Below, one piece after another: positions 5,087 through 9,612 of a DNA stretch of 9,612 bases. Source of the stretch: an uncultured Caryophanales bacterium (GTDB lineage Bacteria; Bacillota_I; Bacilli_A; RF39; UBA660); the NCBI GenBank assembly GCA_946414975.1, contig CAMKQS010000057.1, forward strand, positions 1-9,612, written 5' to 3'. Made by a program: the position numbers and the translations under genes. The notes below the pieces were generated by a model. The model saw only the letters and a list, made by a program, of their open reading frames with translations. It was not told the origin of the DNA and did no database searches. Position 1 is the first letter of the stretch, and every line of letters starts with the position of its first letter.

Positions 5087-5773
5087 ATGAAAAGATTATT
5101 ACAATTCTTATTTAAAGATTTCTTCATCTTTTGTGCAGCATATTCTAATAATATATTTCCAGATCCGCTTGATAAAGAAGAGGAAGAAAAATGTATTGAA
5201 CTATTAAAGGCGGGAGATAAAAGTGCAAGAAATAAACTTATTGAACATAATTTAAGACTAGTTGCACATATTGTAAAAAAGTATGAAAATAATAACGATA
5301 GTGATGACTTAATATCGATTGGAACAATAGGCCTAATAAAAGGAATTGATTCCTATTCTAAATCTCATAATACAAGAATTACTACATATATTGCAAGATG
5401 TATAGAAAATGAAATACTTATGTATTTTCGTAATAATAAAAAACATAGTAGAAATATTAGTATAAATGAATCTATTGGATTTGATAAAGAAGGAAATGAA
5501 ATAACTATATTAGATATACTTAAAACTGATAATCCAGATTATTTAAAAGATATTCATACTAAGAATAATATACAATTGCTAAAGAAATATTTTAATGTTT
5601 TAAATGAGAGAGAAAAAGAAATTATTATTAAAAGATATGGACTAAACAATAGCGATGAATTAACACAAAAAGAGATTGCAAAAAAACTTGGAATATCAAG
5701 AAGCTATGTATCTAGAATAGAAAAAAGAGCTCTAACTAAAATGCTAAAGGAATTTTTAAAAGAAAAAAAGTAA
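5087..5773 (+). CDS. sigK: Sigma-K-like RNA polymerase sigma factor with an apparent pro-sequence
   Basis: A 228-aa sigma-70 family factor that resembles B. subtilis sigma-K over its whole length. Region 2 is at about 48-118 (ARNKLIEHNLRLVAHIVKKY, DLISIGTIGLIKGIDSY, TYIARCIENEI). A linker carries IGFDKEGNEIT, and region 4 is at about 171-222 (LNEREKEIIIKRYGL, helix-turn-helix TQKEIAKKLGISRSYVSRIEK). The first 18 or so residues are hydrophobic (LLQFLFKDFFIFCAA), ending before YSNNIFPDPL, as in pro-sigma-K, whose membrane-bound pro-sequence is cut by SpoIVFB; Y19 aligns with the mature start of B. subtilis sigma-K. Family role: late mother-cell transcription during sporulation. The frame is intact, with no skin-like interruption. 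AGGTGAT lies just before the ATG. The only plus-strand gene in the window, it converges with the 156-aa gene. A sigK homologue reused for another purpose is possible. Confidence 0.88.
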   Translation: MKRLLQFLFKDFFIFCAAYSNNIFPDPLDKEEEEKCIELLKAGDKSARNKLIEHNLRLVAHIVKKYENNNDSDDLISIGTIGLIKGIDSYSKSHNTRITTYIARCIENEILMYFRNNKKHSRNISINESIGFDKEGNEITILDILKTDNPDYLKDIHTKNNIQLLKKYFNVLNEREKEIIIKRYGLNNSDELTQKEIAKKLGISRSYVSRIEKRALTKMLKEFLKEKK

Positions 5774-5797
5774 CAAATTATTTTTTGCTACTTTTTT
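5764..5797. terminator. Shared bidirectional terminator between sigK and the 156-aa gene
   Basis: A 14-position stem (5764-5777 with 5784-5797) around a six-base loop, with A-runs on one side and T-runs on the other, serves both converging genes. The sigK stop (5771-5773) lies in the left arm, and the stop of the opposite gene (5778-5780) lies in the loop. The pair 5773/5788 is A-C in the plus-strand RNA but U-G in the minus-strand RNA, so the hairpin is slightly better for the minus strand. Confidence 0.8.
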
Positions 5798-6248
5798 GTT
5801 CTACTACTTTTTTCATTGTACTTAATTTATAACTTGGAACTGATGATAAGTCAAAAAAACTATGATTATACTTTTTGAAATTTTTCATCATTTGAATCTC
5901 GCCTTTTGATAAAAATTTACTTGTATTAAGATCTTTAACACTATAATCTTTAAATGCATTTTTATGTTCCAAAAAATATTTTTGTTTTTTAAAAAAAGTA
6001 TTTAAATATAAAATTTTAATTAAATTATGCATAAATGCATATTTTAAATAATCTTGCCATTCATAGTATTGACTTTCCATTATCCTTTTTAAACTAGCAA
6101 TATTTTTACTATTAAGTGGGTAATGTGATACAGAATCATTCATGTAATATACTATAATTTGATTATTTTTATCATCAATAAAGTATTCACTAATATAATG
6201 ACTTTTTACATAATTATCTCTATATTTATCTTTTTTTATCTTTTCCAT
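5778..6248 (-). CDS. Hypothetical protein downstream of ileS (156 aa)
   Basis: Not recognised. It is a basic, Lys/Tyr-rich, probably soluble protein. The N-terminal part has a beta-like stretch (about 18-45: YISEYFIDDKNNQIIVYYM, then SVSHYPL) followed by a helix (NSKNIASLKRIMESQ). This has the shape of a short domain that I associate with uncharacterised proteins of gut Bacillota (strand with YY, then YP, then Asn, then a helix ending MxxQ); that is a weak impression. The rest is helical and basic, ending KVVEQKSSKK. The ATG is 4 nt after the ileS stop, with no visible Shine-Dalgarno (AATAGTTGT), so expression probably depends on ileS translation. Neither the sequence nor the context reveals a role. 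The stop lies in the loop of the terminator shared with sigK. Confidence 0.75.
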   Translation of the reverse strand: MEKIKKDKYRDNYVKSHYISEYFIDDKNNQIIVYYMNDSVSHYPLNSKNIASLKRIMESQYYEWQDYLKYAFMHNLIKILYLNTFFKKQKYFLEHKNAFKDYSVKDLNTSKFLSKGEIQMMKNFKKYNHSFFDLSSVPSYKLSTMKKVVEQKSSKK

Positions 6249-6252
6249 ACAA

Positions 6253-9200
6253 CTATTTTTTTATAACCTCAACATCTATAGTGGCATTATGCCCATTTAA
6301 ATCTACTTCATTTGAAGATTTTCCTTTTATTATTTCAATAGCAAGTGTTTCATTCTTTATTAATTCTTTAAACTTATCAACACTATTTTCTACTTCTTTA
6401 TCTCCATCATAGTATATATTTATTCTATCAATAATATCAAATTCTTTTTGCTTACGTAAATTTTGAACTTTAGATATAAATTCACGAGCAATTCCTTCCA
6501 TAATTAAATCTTCAGTTAAATCTGTATTTAATATTATAAAATCATTATCTTCTAGCGCAACATCAAATCCTTCTTTAGATATTGAATTAATTATTACCAT
6601 ACTACTAGTAACTTTAAATTTATCACCAGCAAGTGTTATTTCAATATCTTTATTATCTCTTAGATTATTAATTTCTGAAGATGAAAGTTTTTGTAATTTT
6701 TCTTGAAACTCTTTTATCTTTGATCCAAGTAATTTACCTACTTCTTTAAAATTAGGCTTTACACTAAAGTTCATATATTGTGATAATTCTTTAATAAATG
6801 TAACTTCTTTTACATTTAATTCTTCATTTATTAAAGGTACTAAATCTTCTATCATTTTTTTGTTTTTAGCATCAATTAATGCTTCACTTATAGGTTGCCT
6901 AACTTTTATTTTTACTTCTTCTCTAATATTTCTACCTAAAGATATAATATGCCTTACAAGGTCCATACGTTTTTCTATTTTATCATTTATCAATTCTTTA
7001 TTACATACAGGATAATCTTCTAAGTGAACTGATTTTTTACCAGTTAAATGCTTATATATATCTTCTGCAATATATGGAGTAATTGGTGCGATTAATTTTG
7101 TAATTCCAATTAATACTTCATAAGTAGTGTTATATACAGCTTTTTTATCATCGTCCATAACACTTGACCAGAATCTTCTTCTATTTCTTCTAATATACCA
7201 ATTTGATAAATCTTCTACTACAAAATACTGTATATCTCTTACTGTATTTGTAAGATCATATTCTTCCATATAGCTTGTTACTTTATTAACTAATTTATTA
7301 TATTTTGATAATAACCATTTATCAATTTCTGGTCTATCTTTATAATCTACATTAAAATCTCTTGGATCAATTTTATCAGCATTTGCATAAATTGAGAAGA
7401 AATTATATGTATTTTTTAATGTATTAAAGAATTTAGAAATTACTTCTTTTACACCTTCTTCATCAAATTTTAAAGGTGTATAAACAGGTGATGCATATAA
7501 CATGTAAAATCTAATTGGATCTGCTCCATATTTAGTCATAATATCAACTGGATCAATTATATTTCCTGTTGATTTACTCATCTTTTTACCTTTAGCATCA
7601 AGCATCATATCATTAACTACTACATTTTTAAAACTTGATTTACCAGAAATTATTGTTGATATTACAAGTAAAACATAGAACCATCCTCTAGTTTGATCAA
7701 CTCCCTCAGCAATAAAGTCTGCTGGAAATTGGGATTTAAATAATTCTTTATTTTCAAATGGATAATGAAATTGAGCATATGGCATTGCACCTGAGTCAAA
7801 CCATACATCCATTACATCTTTAACTCTATCCATTATACCATTACACTTACAACATTTTATATGAATATCATCAACATATGGTCTATGAAGTTCTAAATTA
7901 TACACATCTACATCTTCTATTATCTTTTCTTGCAATTCTTTAAGTGAACCTATTACTTCAGTATGTCCACAACTACACTGCCAAATTGGCATTGGACAAC
8001 CCCAATATCTATTACGAGATATTCCCCAGTCAACCATGTTTTCAAGCCAATTTGTAAATCTTTTAGTTCCTATATAATCTGGATACCAATTAATTTTTTC
8101 GTTTTCTTTAATTATTTTATCTTTATATGATGTAACATTTACATACCATGCAGGTTTTGGATATGATATCAATGGTTGATGACATCTCCAACAATGAGGA
8201 TAATCATGTTTTATTTTTAATTTTTTAAATAATTTGTCATTTTCTTTTAAATATTTAATTATATCTAATTCTAATTCTTTATCAGTAACTAGTCTACCTT
8301 TCCAAGGCCCTACTGTATAGCATCCGTCTGGTCCTACTGGATTTACAAAACCAAAATTATTCTCACGACATACACGATTATCATCTTCTCCATATGCTGG
8401 AGCTATATGAACTATACCAGTACCATCAGAATCTGTTACATAATTATCAGCAATAACAGAAAAACATTTTCCTTCAACTTCTACAAATGGAAGTAATTGT
8501 TCATATTTTATTCCTACTAAATCTGTTCCTTTATACTCTTCTATTACTTCATAATCATCACCTAAAACTTTATTTGCAAGTGATGAACATAATATAAATT
8601 TATATCCTTTTGATTCTACTTTTAAATATGTTAAATTTGGATTAACACAAAGTCCAACGTTTGCAATTAATGTCCAAGGAGTTGTTGTCCAAACTAGAAA
8701 ATAACAATCATCATCTTTCATTTTAAATGGAAGAATTAATGAATTAACTGATACTTCTTCATATCCTTGTGATACTTCATTACTAGATAGTTCAGTACCA
8801 CATCTAGGACAATACCATAATACTTTATTACCATAATATATTAAATCTTTTTTATACATTTCTTTTATAATCCACCATTCAGATTCAATATATTCATTAT
8901 CACAAGTAACATATGGATTTTCACAATCTATAAATTGTCCCATCATATCAGTAACACGCTTTACTTCATCTATATTTGTAGCAGTTGCTTTGTTACACTC
9001 TTTACAGAAATTTTCTATACCAAATGATTCAATATCAGCTTTACTTTTAAAACCTAATTTTTTTTCAACGTTAACTTCAATTGGTAATCCATGTGTATCA
9101 AGTCCTATTTTTCTAAGTACTCTATAACCTTTCATAGTTTTATATTTGCAAAATGCATCTTTAATAGTCTTAGCAAACACATGATGTATTCCTGGTTTTG

Positions 9201-9354
9201 CATTTGCATAAATAGGTCCATCATAAAAAACAAAATTTTTATTATCTTTTCTATTATCTATTGTTTTTTCTAATATATTTTCTTTCTTCCAAAAATTTAA
9301 TATATCACTTTCAACTTCATAAGTATTTTTCTTATCTAATTCTTTAAACTTCAT
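6253..9354 (-). CDS. ileS: Isoleucyl-tRNA synthetase, IleS2 (eukaryote-like) type
   Basis: A 1033-aa cytoplasmic class I synthetase that charges tRNA-Ile. In order: a class I signature written PGIHH (54-58) in place of HxGH, GLDTHGLPIEV (84-94), CPRC (182-185), the CP1 editing site with WTTTPWT (222-228) and GIVHIAPAYGEDD (313-325), C388/C391, DWGISRNRYWG (442-452), a Cys cluster CCKC (501-504), DQTRGWFY (553-560), KMSKS (591-595) and the anticodon-binding domain. The C-terminal part, with GIAREFISKVQNLRKQ (954-969) and DRINIYY, is the IleS2 arrangement rather than the shorter E. coli-like IleS1. The ATG at 9354 was chosen because GGGAGGG lies nine bases upstream; an in-frame TTG at 9372 would include it. 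The start overlaps the exchanger stop as ATGA, so there is no room for a T-box leader directly upstream. IleS2 enzymes are typically less sensitive to mupirocin. Confidence 0.97.
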   Translation of the reverse strand: MKFKELDKKNTYEVESDILNFWKKENILEKTIDNRKDNKNFVFYDGPIYANAKPGIHHVFAKTIKDAFCKYKTMKGYRVLRKIGLDTHGLPIEVNVEKKLGFKSKADIESFGIENFCKECNKATATNIDEVKRVTDMMGQFIDCENPYVTCDNEYIESEWWIIKEMYKKDLIYYGNKVLWYCPRCGTELSSNEVSQGYEEVSVNSLILPFKMKDDDCYFLVWTTTPWTLIANVGLCVNPNLTYLKVESKGYKFILCSSLANKVLGDDYEVIEEYKGTDLVGIKYEQLLPFVEVEGKCFSVIADNYVTDSDGTGIVHIAPAYGEDDNRVCRENNFGFVNPVGPDGCYTVGPWKGRLVTDKELELDIIKYLKENDKLFKKLKIKHDYPHCWRCHQPLISYPKPAWYVNVTSYKDKIIKENEKINWYPDYIGTKRFTNWLENMVDWGISRNRYWGCPMPIWQCSCGHTEVIGSLKELQEKIIEDVDVYNLELHRPYVDDIHIKCCKCNGIMDRVKDVMDVWFDSGAMPYAQFHYPFENKELFKSQFPADFIAEGVDQTRGWFYVLLVISTIISGKSSFKNVVVNDMMLDAKGKKMSKSTGNIIDPVDIMTKYGADPIRFYMLYASPVYTPLKFDEEGVKEVISKFFNTLKNTYNFFSIYANADKIDPRDFNVDYKDRPEIDKWLLSKYNKLVNKVTSYMEEYDLTNTVRDIQYFVVEDLSNWYIRRNRRRFWSSVMDDDKKAVYNTTYEVLIGITKLIAPITPYIAEDIYKHLTGKKSVHLEDYPVCNKELINDKIEKRMDLVRHIISLGRNIREEVKIKVRQPISEALIDAKNKKMIEDLVPLINEELNVKEVTFIKELSQYMNFSVKPNFKEVGKLLGSKIKEFQEKLQKLSSSEINNLRDNKDIEITLAGDKFKVTSSMVIINSISKEGFDVALEDNDFIILNTDLTEDLIMEGIAREFISKVQNLRKQKEFDIIDRINIYYDGDKEVENSVDKFKELIKNETLAIEIIKGKSSNEVDLNGHNATIDVEVIKK

Positions 9355-9612
9355 AATCCTAATCCCTCCCAAATTATATAACCAAAATATATCATCAATA
9401 TACTAATCATTATCATACCTTCAAATTTACCTATTTTATTCTTTATTGGTGCGAATATAACTAAAATAATTGAAGCTATTAAAAAGTTAATGGCATCTAT
9501 TATTCCAAGTCCATTCATATTTAAATTACCAAGTATTATAACAGGAAATGTGATTGCAATGCAAATATTAAATATATTACTTCCTAAAATATTTCCAACA
9601 ATCATATCTTCA
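9351..9612 (-). CDS. C-terminal end of a Na+/Ca2+ exchanger family (CaCA) membrane protein; N-terminus outside the window
   Basis: 86 codons are visible before the TGA at 9351, and the frame is open to the window edge, so the first Met seen (9605) is internal. The visible start, ED followed by MIVGNILGSNIFNI, matches the second alpha-repeat of cation/Ca2+ exchangers (GNxxGSNxFN), which forms half of the ion-binding site. Three hydrophobic helices follow (about 14-27, 34-53 and 65-82 of the visible part), as expected for the last helices of YrbG-like bacterial exchangers. Family role: exchange of Na+ (or H+, K+) against Ca2+ across the cell membrane; the ion here cannot be told. The stop overlaps the ileS start as ATGA, so the two genes are co-transcribed and coupled, an unusual partner for a synthetase gene. 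Confidence 0.85.
   Translation of the reverse strand, partial: EDMIVGNILGSNIFNICIAITFPVIILGNLNMNGLGIIDAINFLIASIILVIFAPIKNKIGKFEGMIMISILMIYFGYIIWEGLGL
9364..9370 (-). promoter_or_regulatory. Ribosome binding site that sets the ileS start
   Basis: Minus-strand GGGAGGG lies nine bases before the ATG at 9354, inside the last codons of the exchanger gene. It supports the 1033-aa start over a TTG six codons upstream. Confidence 0.8.

Noticed and set aside
9091..9273. Plus-strand open frame of 60 codons opposite the start of ileS
   Set aside because: It is antisense to the conserved N-terminal catalytic region of ileS and has no ribosome binding site.
9603..9605. ATG at 9605 as the start of a short 84-aa membrane protein
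   Set aside because: The frame continues upstream with ED, completing an exchanger alpha-repeat, so this Met is internal to a longer gene cut by the window edge.

Overview
The window is a very AT-rich stretch of a bacterial chromosome (about a quarter G+C by eye, not computed). It almost certainly comes from a Bacillota species. The strongest sign is the minus-strand cluster ireB-ruvX-DUF1292-mltG-trmR (4370 down to 1754), which keeps the gene order of Bacillus subtilis yrzL-yrrK-yrzB-yrrL-yrrM. A sigma-K-type sigma factor, purine-rich Shine-Dalgarno sites and SigA-type promoters agree with this. TGA is used as a stop codon (ireB, ruvX, the lipoprotein, the exchanger) and tryptophan is TGG, so this is the standard code and not the Mycoplasma code. 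An uncultivated low-GC gut Bacilli or Clostridia lineage is my best guess, but that is inference.

Layout in coordinate order: (1) 1-1692, minus strand: a lipoprotein of unknown function followed 17 nt later by a XerC/XerD-type recombinase whose C-terminus lies beyond the window. Their candidate promoter is embedded in the terminator of the next unit. (2) 1731-4428, minus strand: the ireB-ruvX-DUF1292-mltG-trmR operon, with a clear promoter and tightly packed or overlapping genes. (3) 4456-5039, minus strand: a monocistronic two-helix membrane protein with its own promoter and terminator. (4) 5087-5773, plus strand: a sigma-K-like factor with a hydrophobic pro-sequence, divergent from the membrane protein. 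(5) 5778-9612, minus strand: the end of a Na+/Ca2+ exchanger-family protein, ileS (start overlapping the exchanger stop by ATGA), and an unrecognised 156-aa protein. This unit converges on the sigma factor gene, and one hairpin-T-tract spans both stop codons.

How the genes may work together: the ireB-mltG operon joins a substrate of the PASTA Ser/Thr kinase (IreB/ReoM family, a control point of peptidoglycan synthesis) to the glycan-strand terminase MltG, with rRNA processing (RuvX) and tRNA wobble-uridine methylation (TrmR) alongside. The isoleucyl-tRNA synthetase is of the IleS2 (eukaryote-like) type, and its class I signature reads GIHH instead of HxGH. The pro-sigma-K-like gene suggests that the organism or its recent ancestors could sporulate.

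No tRNA, rRNA, CRISPR array, insertion sequence or plainly novel multigene system was seen. The items most worth a second look are the swapped IleS motif, the pro-sigma-K gene and its upstream region, the terminator/promoter overlap at 1715-1755, and two unrecognised proteins (the Cys-containing lipoprotein and the 156-aa protein after ileS). No gene-free stretch exceeds 300 bases.
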